DNA of 64,000 bases from NCBI GenBank assembly GCA_018350325.1, contig JAEVLN010000046.1, positions 124,001-188,000 of the forward strand, in the 5' to 3' direction. A program made the position numbers and the translations under genes. Below, piece by piece: positions 45,601 to 56,299 of the stretch. Position 1 is the first letter of the stretch; each line of letters begins with the position of its first letter. This DNA is from Globodera rostochiensis. Taxonomy: Eukaryota > Nematoda > Chromadorea > Rhabditida > Heteroderidae. The notes below the pieces were generated by a model. It had not been told where the DNA came from. It was given only the letters and a program-made list of their open reading frames with translations, and did no database searches.

Positions 45601-46743
45601 TGCGAATTAGGGCATGTATGGAACAGAGATGCACATTTGGGAGGGGGGGGGGATCGGCTTTAGAGCTGTGATGTTAGGGGGGAGGTTTTGAATTTTGCTT
45701 TAATTTTCTTGACCAAGATTGCCGATTTTTGTAAAAAGTTCCCCGCCGGACATCCTCCACTCTTACGTAAACCAGTTTTTTCACCGAAATTCCGAAGCAA
45801 AATCTAAAATTTTGATTAACTTTCTTAACAAAATTGCGTCAATTGGAAATTTTCAGTGAAAAGGCAAATTTTTTTAACAAAATTCTTCTCCCCTTCCATT
45901 CATGTACCGTTTTTTTAAATTTTGGTTGAAAATCTATTCACAAATTGAGACAACAATTTTAAATTATTTTCTCGGCGGCGACCGAAACCGCCAAAAATTT
46001 GAAACCGGGACATCACTGGTACGGACACCTTTAGTCAATTTCAAAAAAGTTATAGCGCCGTTTTAGCATCTAATTTCCCGGGTTAATGGTATATTTATTG
46101 TTTCCCCACCGAATGTCACTGCTGGGCTCTTTACGTCCATTACGCCTTTCGCTCTCTGCAATTAAATTAAACGATTACGCTAATTACTCCAAATTTTGAT
46201 ATTTTGTTTTTTGACCAAAAGTTCGGCGACTTCCGTATTTCCCTGTTGGACAGCAACGGAAAGCGCCGTGACACCGTTCACTTTGGCTCTCAACAAAACG
46301 TCGGCATTTGGTCCTTTGAGCATTGCTCGCATTTTGGCGGCGCCGCCACGTTCGGCAAGTTTAAAGAACAATTTGACCTGAATTTATGTGATTTCTTTCA
46401 GACACTTTAAAGTTTAAAGCCCCAAAACGGTGTCATTAAGGTTTAAAGTCCCAAAACGGTGGCATTTCTAAAGGTAGAAACGCAAAACGACTGACAGAAT
46501 AAAGTAAGCAAAACGAAGCACCTCTTCGCCATCATTGGCACACGACGCATCGCTCTTCTTGTTCTGATCACGTTGCGTGTCCAGCGCGAGCTTCTCAAGC
46601 TGTACTTCCGTCTCGCACAACAGCACTAAACGATTTGCGGCCTTAACAGAAGTTCCGGGCGCAACAACAACGAGCTGTTTCTGGTCAGCACTTTTGTGGG
46701 ATGATGTTGATTGGTCCTTTGGTTGTGAAGACGATGCACTCAT
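42681..46743 (-). CDS. ankyrin-SPRY domain protein, complete, 9 exons
   Basis: Exons 46743-46522, 46377-46216, 46155-46110, 45553-45452, 45399-45300, 45246-45195, 44903-44844, 44147-44039, 42826-42681 join in phase (999 nt, 332 residues). Exon 1: Ser/Gln-rich start, no signal peptide, then a charged helix ([18 protein letters not shown]). Exon 2: ankyrin-type helices ([33 protein letters not shown]). Exons 4-9: SPRY domain, with [75 protein letters not shown], and the closing [24 protein letters not shown] domains of this sub-type are greatly expanded in cyst nematodes; the secreted forms are effectors, but this one appears intracellular. The exon 7 donor is the weakest call. Intron 7 holds a hAT-like element and intron 8 a 640-bp palindrome. 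Confidence 0.82.
42870..43506. repeat. large near-perfect palindrome in the last SPRY-gene intron
   Basis: The outer arms carry CGTTTTTGGCCAATTCG and TTACCCGATTCG (42875-42915) against CGAATCGGGTAAAAAACG and GAATTGGCCAAAAACG (43465-43503). The inner arms, about 160 bp each, run from ACGAATATGACATCAGG (42924) to GGGGGCGTAGAATC and back from GATTCTACGCCCCCG to CCTGATGTCATATTCGT (43338). The centre holds the CGAACCCCGGACCCGAATTC repeat also seen at 55986-56299. Confidence 0.9.
44517..44714. mobile_element. hAT-like MITE, 198 bp, TSD CTCATAAA
   Basis: Ends TAGAGTTGGCCGGGACCGGG and CGGGAAAAATGGCCAACTCTA, flanked by CTCATAAA at 44509-44516 and 44715-44722. The interior is CCGGGA units in both orientations; same family as 19239-19480 and close in motif to the 31-bp satellite. 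Intronic. Confidence 0.94.
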
Positions 46744-46794
46744 TTTGAATATATGCAGAGAAAGATCAGTCGGAATTTGGTCAATTGGGCTTTG

Positions 46795-46925
46795 ATCTGC
46801 TGATCTTTAAAACATTCCCCCGGGGAAGAAAGGAAAAGCTGATATTTGAAACATCCCTCCGGGGAAGAAAGGAAAAGCTGAAATTTGAAATAATCCTCCC
46901 CCCCCCGGGAAGAAATGAAAACAAT
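46795..46925. repeat. 5'-flank tandem repeat with C/G tracts
   Basis: Three copies of a 36-41 bp unit with GGGGAAGAAAGGAAAAGCTG and ATATTTGAAACAT, 50-180 bp upstream of the ankyrin-SPRY start codon. The inverse is present at 62290-62460 before the second copy, so the promoter region was duplicated with the gene. Confidence 0.75.
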
Positions 46926-47599
46926 GAAACGGACGAATGAATATAAAAAATTGGTCATCCGATAGGAGTGAGTGAGGAATTTGATGGGAAATGGAAGTGA
47001 GGAGAGGGTTGGGTTACGGTCGACGTGTCCAGGGAACGGCTGAAATTTCCGTTAAGTCGAAAGGCTTTTCCCATAGGCGACGCGGCCGGAAGAATTTTGA
47101 ACATTTTAGGAAAACAAAGCAATTTTTAGATTGAAAAATCTCAAAATAGGCCAATTCTGCAGAAATCTTTTAAAAATTATAAGCAGAAAATCAATCGCAA
47201 TCAGTTTGACTGAAACAACAGCAACAACAAAAACAACGGAATGAATGCCCAAAATTGACAGAGAACAAAAGTGAGGGGGGTGAGAATAGCGCCGGCACAA
47301 ACAAAACAAAGGACGAATGAATGAATTTGGGGGGGGGGGGGGTCAGTGAATTTTGTGGCAAAAGTAAATAACAAATGATCGTCCCCCGCCCCCAAATTGT
47401 TTACAGCAACAGGTCACTCCTTTGGGGCCCTCTGTTTCCGCGCAGTTCCATTTTCTGCGGCATTTATCATTCGGACGCAGAAAAACAACATTTCATTCAT
47501 TACCCAAACTCACCATTTAATCAAAAAATCGGATATTTTATCACCATTGGAAAAATAAACATTAGCGGTTTGGTTCCGCGGGTCGATCTATATTGGGAC

Positions 47600-47856
47600 C
47601 AGGGATGAAAATGTCCGGGACGGCATGCCAGACTCAAAAATTTCCATTTCGAAATCTTAGAAATTTGATTTTTTTTTTCTAATTTCTCTGATCACTTTTT
47701 CGCCCCCGTGATGAGTTTTGGACGACTTTTTCAACAAATTCCATCAAAAATTCAACCGGCGGCGAGCCATTACAATGCCATTTCTTAGAAAACCGGATTA
47801 AATTCTGTATTTTAGCCAAATAGTCTGAAAATCCTGCATCCGGTTACACATCCCTG
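47600..47856. mobile_element. hAT-like element remnant (CAGGGATG ends)
   Basis: Left end CAGGGATGAAAATGTCCGG and right end CCGGTTACACATCCCTG. The same left end recurs at 57357 in a related sequence context. Flanks do not form a clear 8-bp duplication, so the boundaries are approximate. Confidence 0.55.
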
Positions 47857-47994
47857 GACTCGGACCGGTTTAAATTCGAATCGATCGGGGTATACTCGAT
47901 AAATATAAATACAAAATCATACAGATTACCCAACCCTGCTTGCTGTCCATACTGTAAACAATTGTACCATATCCTTCGCACTATTTTCTCAGAA

Positions 47995-50729
47995 ATGGCA
48001 AACGACAACATTTTGTTCATCAGTGGCGTTGTTCTCTTAGCACTTGCAATTGACTTCAGTCCGGCCCCCGCCTGCACGACGGTAAGAAGCCGGGCACTTA
48101 ATCCACTAATTTATATTAGAGCAGAGGCCGTAACTGTACTTATTTATAAGATTTGTCCTTATTTGAAGGGTGTCTAATCTTATAAAAATTAAAATGTCCT
48201 TATTTGTAAGATTTGTCCTTATTTGAAGGGTGTTAATCTTATAAAAATTAAAATGTCCTTATTTGTAAGATTTGTCCTTATTTGAGGCCTCCGTCCTTAT
48301 TTTGTCATTATTTTTCGTATTTTGCTAAGATTTTCATAATATTTTGACCAAAATTCAAAATGAGAAAACTTCGAAGCGAAATTTTTAATTTATTTAAATC
48401 CAGCACCCTCACAAACGAAAACTTGGGCGAAATTTATGTAATGCCAGACCTTTTAACTGCTTTAGCAGGTTTTTTGGGATTTTTCCTGCTTTTGAATTTT
48501 CTTGGAATTCTCGCTTAAAAATGACCAAATTTCTAAAATTTTGGAACAATTTTCTTAACAAACATTGCTAAAATCTTTTAAAAAATTAACACACAGGTCA
48601 TCATCTTCGCTTTGTACAAGTATCGGTCCGAACTGTACGAGCTTCTGCCACCGGAATTTTTTGATGTTCGTTTTTCAGTTTTTTGGTTGTGATTTTTAAA
48701 CAATAATACGAACGCCCTTTTATTTTAGGTCCTGAAGAGGACGCGCGCTTTGTACATGACGAAGTTGAAACGGTGGTTCCCCGATTGGCAGGTACTGTGT
48801 ACTAGGGATGTTCGAGATTGAAATTTACCGAGACTCGAGACCCGAGATCGAGACCCAAAAAACCCGAGAAATTTCTCGACTCGAGAACCGAGACCGAGAC
48901 TCTTGAACATCCCTACTGTGTACCAGGGAGGTGACCGGATTCCGAACGCTTTGGGTCCGAACTTTTGGCTAAAAATCCGGAAATAAATCCGAAAATTTAC
49001 AAAAATTAGCAGTTTTTCATAGTTTTTGGATCAGTTTGGGGAGTCGGTGGTGCCGACGATAAGCGGCGCCGAGAAATTTAGAATTTTTGATGAAATTTGT
49101 TATGAAAAATGGTCCAAAAACTGCATGGCGGAAGGGGAAAAATTTCCGGGATAATAAGAAAAAAATTATTTTTGAGATCGAATTTTCTGGACATTTTTGG
49201 GTCCGGAATTCCGGTTTCCGGTGATTTTTTGGATTCCGGTTTCCGGTCTCGGAATTCCGGTTTCCCTCTCAAAGTTGCTGCTACATGATGCAACTTATGA
49301 TACTACGTTTTTGAGAATAAAATTGTTACAAAATGGGAAACCCTTTCTTTTTCCATAATGTTAAATCTTGGCACTTAAATGTGGCATTTATAACATTTGG
49401 CCGGCAAAATGTTAACAAGAATATTCAAAATGTTAAACACCCGGCAAATGCCCTGGCCGGTTTCCGGGGCAATCGCCCCCCTGATTTCACGCACAATATT
49501 TACATATAATTTGATTTTTTCAACAAACTTTTTGTAAACATTTTGTTGTTTTTAGGAGATGCCGTGTGGCATCGGCGCCGTCTACGACAGTTTTAAGAAG
49601 GTATTTTGTGGTTTTGTGGCACGACGACAAAAGGTCTGACGGGCAAAATGTCCGGTAGCCAAAATGACCGGTCGCTTGGAAAAGAACAAAATGTCCGGAA
49701 GCCAAAATTGGACAAATTGTCCGGTCGCTTGGAAAAGGACAAAATGTCCGGTAAGCCAAAATCGGGCAAAATCATCTGCCAAGCCACGGAACGAGCGGCA
49801 ATATTTTGGAAGTTGAATTTTCTGCTGAACCGGTTTAATAACCGATTTAAACAGTATACAGGCTTAAATTATTTTGTTTTATGCTTAGAAAACATTTAAG
49901 AGCGATTTAAAAGTCTTTTTGAAAAATTTCAAAGCTAACTTAACACCGGCTTACAACCCGGTTTAAACTTTAAAGCTTTGTCGAACAAAATTTTTGATCG
50001 GAAATTTGATTCCAGCACAAACCAGAGTTCATATAGGTTTAATGTGCAAATAAAAGATTAAATTATTCCAATTAATTCATGAGAATGTGTATATTTTTCG
50101 CTTGAAATGAAACAAATTTTTCCTTTCAAGCAGCATTTCAAAATTTAATTGAAAATTCAACAAAAAATCCAACAATCAAAATAAGAACGAAAAGGTACAA
50201 ATTGTTTAAAAAAGTATGGGAAGCCAAATGATGCTGGGAAACCACTTGTTTTTTTGCTTCGTTTTTTAGACATTGATTGAGATCCGCGACTCTACAACGC
50301 TGGCGATCATTCCAGCATGTAGCAACCTTCCGAATTTGGCCAAAACGGTTGGTCTACGATTTACATTTTCCCGAAACTGGGGGTCCTGGATTTGCAACAT
50401 GGTCGGCTTCCAAATTTGTTTTATCAGATATTGGATGCCATCTCTATTCGTCCTGGACTGTTGAACCGTGCCCGACGGGTATGTATATGCCATTTACAGA
50501 ACAATTGCAAAATATATTAACATGCACGCACAGGTGTTTATCGGTGCCGTTCTCATCTTTGCAGTTGGATCACTGTTCATCTACGACCTCAAGGCATGCC
50601 ATTGTTAATCAAATGTTCTTTGGTCATCCAATTTAATTTACTCAGACTATCGTGTCCACGTACATTTTGCTCGCTTTTATTGCCGTTTTTGTCAAATTTG
50701 GCTTCGATAACACTGACGACTCCGGATAG
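47995..50729 (+). CDS. small membrane protein, unrecognised family, 8 exons
   Basis: Exons 47995-48081, 48597-48665, 48729-48791, 49556-49600, 50270-50347, 50428-50478, 50534-50593, 50646-50729, all phase 0; 178 residues. The N-terminus (ILFISGVVLLALAIDFSPAP) is a signal peptide or membrane anchor. The middle is basic and aromatic (KYRSELYELLPPEFFD; LYMTKLKRWFPDWQ) with a CGIG and a small helix. The C-terminus has two predicted membrane helices, VFIGAVLIFAVGSLFIYDLK and TIVSTYILLAFIAVFVKFGF, then an acidic tail DNTDDSG. Intron 7 starts with GC (CTCAAG|GCATGC), a GC-AG intron conserved in the paralogue at 51573-52582. Divergent from the ankyrin-SPRY gene (start codons 1.25 kb apart). A hAT-like element sits 11 bp inside intron 3. 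Confidence 0.7.
48803..48915. mobile_element. hAT-like MITE, 113 bp, TSD CTGTGTAC
   Basis: Ends TAGGGATGTTCGAGA and CTCTTGAACATCCCTA, flanked by CTGTGTAC at 48795-48802 and 48916-48923. Interior GAAATTTACCGAGACTCGAG, shared with 22460 and the right arm of 29195-30247. Inserted 11 bp downstream of the 5' splice site of intron 3. Confidence 0.94.
49605..49790. repeat. TGTCCGG/CCGGACA short repeats
   Basis: Four or more copies of ACAAAATGTCCGG with GCCAAAAT and GGTCGCTTGG spacers, in intron 4 of the membrane-protein gene. The motif recurs at 54895-55130. Confidence 0.7.
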
Positions 50730-51572
50730 TGACAAATGATTAACTTGTTTCTTTTTTCCTTCTGTGAAGGAAAAAGGCATTTTGTACGATTTTTTCTTTA
50801 TGCCATTTGTCTCTCTTTAGCCATTGTTTTTATGGATAAATTTTCATGTCCGCTCGTTAAGGTAACTAATTTGATTCGAATCTGACCTCTATTTTAACCA
50901 ATTCCGAACCTTGAATTCGAAACTATTTTCAAAATAGTTTTTTCCCGAACGTGGGGTTCGTTAGGCTTAGGCCGAAGCCTAATGAATACTAACTTTTGAA
51001 AGCCAATATGTGTGGCGTTTTGGCACAAAAAATATTTTTTAGTTGCAAAATGTCAATTTTTAGGGGTGTATTTTTTGTTTTTAGTGCATTTTTGTTAAGG
51101 TATGGAAAAAATATGGAATATGAATAAAAATCGCGAAGCAAAGTTATGGAAAATATCGTTCATACGGTTCAGACTCAAAATCGAATGAAAAATATATATT
51201 AATCGACTCATTTCGCTCTTAAGAATCCGACGCTCTTAAGAATCCGAAAAAATTTTTTGGGCAACGATTCCCTGAAGAGTTAAGACCCGGGACTGCAGTG
51301 TCTTTTGACTGGGGACTCAGTTGTCCACTGATTGTCTGAAAACCCCCTTCTGAATAAATAATATTATTCATCCGCTTTTAATTGGAGGTACGGTAAACGC
51401 CTCCGGGTTCTGAGTATTCAGGGTCAACCAAAAATTTATCCATAAAAACAATGGCTAAAGAGAGACAAATGGCATAAAGAAAAAGAGAAATGCGAAAATT
51501 GTACAAAATGCCTTTTTCCTTCACAGAAGGAAAAAAGAAACAAGTTAATCATTTGTCACTATTCATTTGTCA

Positions 51573-52582
51573 CTATCCGGAGTCGTCAATGTCATCGAAG
51601 CCAAATTTGACAAAAACGGCAATAAAAGCGAGCAAAATGTACGTGGACACGATAGTCTGAGTAAATTAAATTGGATGACCAAAGAACATTTGATTAACAA
51701 TGGCATGCCTTGAGGTCGTAGATGAACAGTGATCCAACTGCAAAAATGAGAACGGCACCGATAAACACCTGTGCGTGCATGTTAATATATTTTGCAATTG
51801 TTCTGTAAATGGCATATACATACTCGTCGGGCGCGGTTCAACAGCCCAGGACGAATAGAGAAGGCACCAAATGTCTGTTAAACATAAATACTTTGGGAAG
51901 TGATCTGGAATTAAAATTGGAAACAGCAATGAATCCCCCCCCCCCCCCCGCTCCACGCCGACCATGTACGGGACCGGGACAGCCGGGTTCGGGGGAAATG
52001 TAAATCGGGGATCCCGAATCCCAACTTCTCACTTTCGTTAGTTGAACTGCTCGAACTTTATGGGGTTGCGAAAACATTTTTAAAAATGGTATTCATGGTC
52101 AAAACCGGGTTCGAACCCTTGGCTCAGAGCAAAAAATGCACTGTTTGTGTTGTACAAATACAGTATGCCAACATTTTTCCAAATCAACTTCGTCAAACAT
52201 GCAGATTTGCTATTTCCATTTGGGGCGTAAGTTATAGTGTAGCCCTAGTTGTTTCTAATAGAGACGGGACCCAAAACCAAAAACAAATTTTTTGGGTTTT
52301 TATACAAAAAATTGGACAAAAAGTTTTTTGGTTTTGGGTCCAAGTTTCCGTTCTCTAGTTTCTAATATAAATAGCAAATTGGGTGCCCGGCGCTTCTTCT
52401 TACCCACGCGGGGCCAAAAATGAAACTAAAAATTGCTGAGAGGACACCGCCGATGTGGGACCAAATTTGAATGCACTCTTTGATCAATTCGGCAAAATTG
52501 GGCATTTCACGAAATGATTCGGCAAGAAAATCGAAAAATTCACGCCATGACCACGACGACGACGATGATGATGATGAATTGC
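51573..52582 (-). CDS. paralogue of the small membrane protein, 3' exons in inverted copy
   Basis: Exons 52582-52404, 51874-51824, 51768-51709 and 51656-51573. The last three match exons 6-8 of the gene at 47995-50729 (SIRPGLLNRARR; VFIGAVLIFAVGSLFIYDLK; TIVSTYILLAFIAVFVKFGF, ending DDIDDSG) including the GC donor AAG|GCATGC. The first has eight serines, then SWREFFDFLAESFREMPNFA and WSHIGGVLSAIFSFIFGPAW, a further hydrophobic helix absent from the sister gene. Its link to the next exon is phase-consistent, but other exons could lie between. No start codon exon was found upstream. A hAT-like element is in the first intron. Confidence 0.55.
52259..52357. mobile_element. hAT-like MITE, 99 bp, TSD GTTTCTAA
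   Basis: Ends TAGAGACGGGACCCAAAACC and GGGTCCAAGTTTCCGTTCTCTA share the GAGA(A)CGG end in inverse. Flanked by GTTTCTAA at 52251-52258 and 52358-52365. Interior CCAAAACCAAAAAC motif, related to 37021-37173. Confidence 0.9.
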
Positions 52583-52861
52583 CTGAAGTTTTTACGATGT
52601 CAAGAAGAAACCAGTGAAAAAAAAAGTCAGGGAAAAAGTCAAGATACTACCAGGTTTCGGTCATTCTATCCATTCAATTCCTCAATCAAATAACCTATTT
52701 TTAGAATAAAAATATTTACAAAACTTTTGACCAAAAGGATCCCTCCCTACCCCTATGGTTTTTGGCAAACTTTGAGAAGCTGTTCAGCTCAGAGTTGTTT
52801 CCGGAGCAAAAAAATTATGCCGTTCGATTTCTCTCGACGAGAGGAATCGGATGGTATATAT

Positions 52862-53894
52862 TAGGGTTGGACAAGACCGGACATTATCCGGGTCCCCCGG
52901 ATAACGGTTCCACCGGTTCCTTGACACCCGGATACCGGTACCGGATAGTAATTTACAGCCGGATATCCGTCCGGATACCGGATAATTTTGAAAATAATAA
53001 TTAAAATTTAATAAAAAATCAAATTTCACACAATTTTTGAAAGTAAATAAACGCATAAAATAAATGAATAAAATCAAATTCAAGCATCCGCACAAAATTT
53101 GTTTCAGATTCGTACCTTAGGCTTAGAGTGGAGTCGATCGGTATATGATTTTAAGTCATTTCGTTTCTGGGCCTTATGATCAACATTTTCCAAAATTCGA
53201 TTGCAATTTTTGAGAAAAATGTTCGATTTTTCGTGGCGCATTTTTGGTTTTTATTTCATTTTTCAAAGAACTGTTCCACAAAAAATTTTATTTTAAAGGA
53301 GTATTTTTTAATGCATTTTTCTTAAAATAGGATTTTTAATATTTTTTATAAAAATTGTATAAAAATCGATTTTGTCGATCGAGTTTTTTTTGAAAATTCT
53401 GCTTTATTTGTGGGAGGAAGGGTCGGCGGTGCCGACAGGCGCCGCCGAGAAAATTTTGAATTTTTGGCTCAATTTGTTAAAAGATTTGCAAAAAATTTTA
53501 AAAATATGGAAATTTGTTGAAACTTTTTAGGAGAGGGCGGCCGTTTCTGAAGTTAGACAAATCCGAAAATTAGCGCAATGTTGAGCAATTTTTGTTGAGA
53601 AAATTGTTTTGTGAAATTGAATTTATAAAAAACAAATTACAGAAGCCCATATCCCCCTATTTAATTTTAATAGGAAATGGCAAAATGTCACACAAAATTC
53701 AAATTTTTACTAGCGCTAACACCATCAAAAAAAAAATCTCTCCGAAAAGATACCACCATTAGGGGTGCTTAACCAGCCCGGATCCAACCCCCGGATACCG
53801 GGTATCCCGGATCATGGAAACCGGTACCGGATAATTTTCCCAAAACACCCGGATACCGGTCCCGGTTCCGGATACCCGTTCTTGTCCAACCCTA
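52862..53894. mobile_element. hAT-like element, 1033 bp, TSD GTATATAT
   Basis: Ends TAGGGTTGGACAAGACCGG and TTCTTGTCCAACCCTA, flanked by GTATATAT at 52854-52861 and 53895-53902. Both edges are filled with CCGGATACCGG dyads. The middle carries the GC hairpin GGTCGGCGGTGCCGACAGGC at 53421 and no transposase coding. It lies between the membrane-protein paralogue and the 3' end of an ankyrin gene. Confidence 0.93.
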
Positions 53895-53977
53895 GTATAT
53901 ATAATGACCGAAACCCTCAGGTGGTAGTATTCTTGACTTTTGCCAAAGTCAGATTATACACGGCATTGGCATTCTTC

Positions 53978-55893
53978 CTAGGTAAATTGCCACCATTTTT
54001 GGGTGCTGCAATTGCGGACAGCGCGGATGCGCTTTTTTCCCCGCAAGGCTTTCGGATGAAAAATGTTTTGAACAAATATCAACGGCACTGATTTGTGAGA
54101 AACAAAAAGTCACCAGACCGGAGAAGTTGGGGAATAAAACAAATTTTTGTTTTATGTTAGATGTTTTAAATGTTCATGAAATCCGGAGAAAATACAATGC
54201 CAAAAGTATTTGCAAAAATTAATTCACTGACTTTTGTCCGAACTTTGTCCGGCAGACGCTTTTCCTTCTGAGAGCAAATGCCTAACAATGTCACCCCGTC
54301 CGTGGAATGAAGCGGCAGTCAACGCCAAGCGTTCACAATAATTGATGCCCGTGCCGAAGTGTTTGACTAAACAAATCGAATCAAATTATGCTTAATATGC
54401 GAACTGTTTCCAAATTAGGGGTGTCCACTCCGGTCCAAACTCTGAAAATGTTCGGGCAAATCCATCCACCCAATGTGCCAATCCCGAAAAAGTCAAATCC
54501 AAATCCAAAGTCAATGGAAATTAAAATTAAATGAAATTTGTACAATTGGCAACCAATTTTGCTTTTGCTGACCCCAGCCACCGACCAGGGATGGGAGCCG
54601 ATCACCTCAAAAAAGTCGGAAATCGGAATTTCGACCCCAAAAAAGTCGGAAATCGGAATTCCGACCATCCCTGCCACCGACCAATGCCCAAATGTCCGCC
54701 ACCATAGCAGGTAGCGCAAATCAACATCCGTTTGGTGTCCTGGTCGATGTCGTTGGCTGTTCCATGCGCGACCAAAAGTTTGCACATTTTTAAATGCCCT
54801 TTGAAAGCGGCGATACGAAGAGGTGTCACTTTGTCTGAACAGTGAGTGAGTGCATTCATTATACCCGTGTTCTTATTTTTGCCACCACCAGATACGTACG
54901 CGTGGACAAAAGGTCCGATCAGACCAAATGTCCGGCCAACAAACGTCCAACGGACAAAAGGTCCGATCAGACCAACCGACCAACAAACGTCCAACGGACA
55001 AAAGGTCCGATAAGACCAAATGTCCGGCCGACAAAACGTCTAACGGACAAAAGGTCCGATCGGACCAAATGTCCGGCCGACAAACGTCCGACGGACAAAA
55101 GGTCCGATCAGACCAAATGTCCGGTAGTGGGGAGAACGGTGTCTGGAGTTTTCGACGGCGTCTGGGGTTTTCGACACTGATTGATTTTGACACTGATGGA
55201 ATTCGACCTGGATTTCGTCTCTAGTGAATTTCGACAAGAATTAATTTCGACATTGAACCAAAATTTTTAAAATGTTCAAAGTTTTTAACGAACATTATAA
55301 TGGGAATTAAGCAGAATAATAAAAGGTCATAAAGCAATAAAGTTAGAGATCGGCGGGAATGGGACTTCCGCGATTTTAACGTGATTCCCGTTCCCCGATT
55401 CTTTTTAACAATTACCTGCAACTAGGAGCCGGTAAAATAAAATTTTCCGGATCCTGGATTTTCAATTTTGAAAATTTACCTAAGTGGTTTTCCGGATAAA
55501 TCCGGGTCCGGTAAATCCGGAAGGGTCAAGAAACCCGGATTCCGGAAGAATGGAGGGCACATTTAAAAAAAAATCCAGTTTCTATTGAAAATTTTCGATA
55601 TACTTCCAATTATTTTAAACTGAAATAAAATTTGCCCACTTATCATTTGCCCGTCAACCATGACCGTGCCAGTTCTTCGTGGGTCTGCTCCACGCTTAAG
55701 CTGAAAAAAGTGGCATTATCACAATAACATTTATAAAAAATTTCAAATTTTCTACCAAACGTCGGGCCACTTTTATGTGTCCATTTTGAGCGGCGATGAG
55801 CTAAAATTGAAGCATTTGAGATTATAAAAAAAATCATTCGCATTTTCGACCAAATGTCCGGCGACGAAGTTAAGCTGGACAATTTGACCACCA
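53978..55893 (-). CDS. ankyrin-repeat protein, incomplete 5' end
   Basis: Exons 55893-55851 (QIVQLNFVAGHL), 55800-55756 (LIAAQNGHIKVARRL), 55700-55640 (LKRGADPRRTGTVMVDGQMI), 54834-54682 (KVTPLRIAAFKGHLKMCKLL, VAHGT...), 54366-54232 (LALTAASFHGRGDIVRHLLS) and 54087-53978 join in phase. Repeat helices show the ankyrin pattern (TPL..AA..GH......LL). Exon boundaries match those of the gene at 57870-60953, so they are tandem paralogues on the same strand. The last exon is basic and reads to a TAG without ankyrin similarity; it is the weakest part. The start exon is not identified; a J-domain ORF lies just upstream on the same strand. Intron after 54682 begins inside a transposon target duplication. 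Confidence 0.62.
54586..54673. mobile_element. hAT-like MITE, 88 bp, TSD CCACCGAC at a splice donor
   Basis: Ends CAGGGATGGGAGCCGATC and CGGAATTCCGACCATCCCTG, flanked by CCACCGAC at 54578-54585 and 54674-54681. Interior AAAAAAGTCGGAAATCGGAA direct copies. On the minus strand the duplicated 8-mer reads GTCGGTGG and starts exactly at the 5' splice site of the ankyrin gene. Confidence 0.92.
54895..55130. repeat. about 60-bp minisatellite with CGGACAAAAGGTCCG dyads
   Basis: Four copies of a unit with GGACAAAAGGTCCGATCAG, ACCAAATGTCCGGCCGAC and AAACGTCCAACGG. Intronic in the ankyrin gene at 53978-55893; ORFs on both strands are repeat artefacts. Confidence 0.85.
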
Positions 55894-55985
55894 CTGATAA
55901 ATTTGGTGGCCACTTTTAGCCTCCACCATTAGCCAACTTTGAAGTTTAAACCCCTTTTTTTTTGAAAAAATACAAATTAGTTTTC

Positions 55986-56299
55986 AAAGTCGATAAAAAG
56001 ATTTTTCTAGGGGTACTCGGGCCCGTAGATTCCGAATATAAACTCCATTTCGACCAATTCCAAAACCCCGGACGGACCCGAATTCGATCAAAAAGCCAAA
56101 ATTACAACGAAAAGGCAAAAGAACGATCAAATTCATGCTTTTTGAATGATTTTGAGGCTAAAATTAATTTTTGAAAATTTTTGAATTTTCTAAAATTTGT
56201 TCGAATTCGGGTCCGGGGTTTGGAATTGGTCGAAATGGAGTCATATTCGGAATCTACGGGCCCGAGTACCCCTAGTAAAATCTTTTATACTCGACTTTT
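55986..56299. repeat. palindromic element, arms about 120 bp
   Basis: The left arm (AAAGTCGATAAAAAGATTTT, then CTAGGGGTACTCGGGCCCG and TAGATTCCGAAT) is the inverse of the right arm ending AAAATCTTTTATACTCGACTTT at 56299. The core CCCCGGACGGACCCGAATTC relates it to the palindrome at 42870-43506, and one-arm remnants occur at 35935, 50880 and 58060. The right arm overlaps the end of the J-domain ORF. Confidence 0.9.

Noticed and set aside
49520..49787. Minus-strand ORFs repeating ATGHF / PDILSF
   Set aside because: They are translations of the TGTCCGG repeat inside an intron.
52095..52130. tRNA suggested by a perfect GGGTTCGAACCC
   Set aside because: No acceptor stem, anticodon arm or A box could be placed at proper distance on either strand.
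53765..54091. + strand ORF of 108 codons ending in a plausible-looking segment
   Set aside because: Its first half is the CCGGATA array of a transposon and its second half is opposite the last ankyrin exon.
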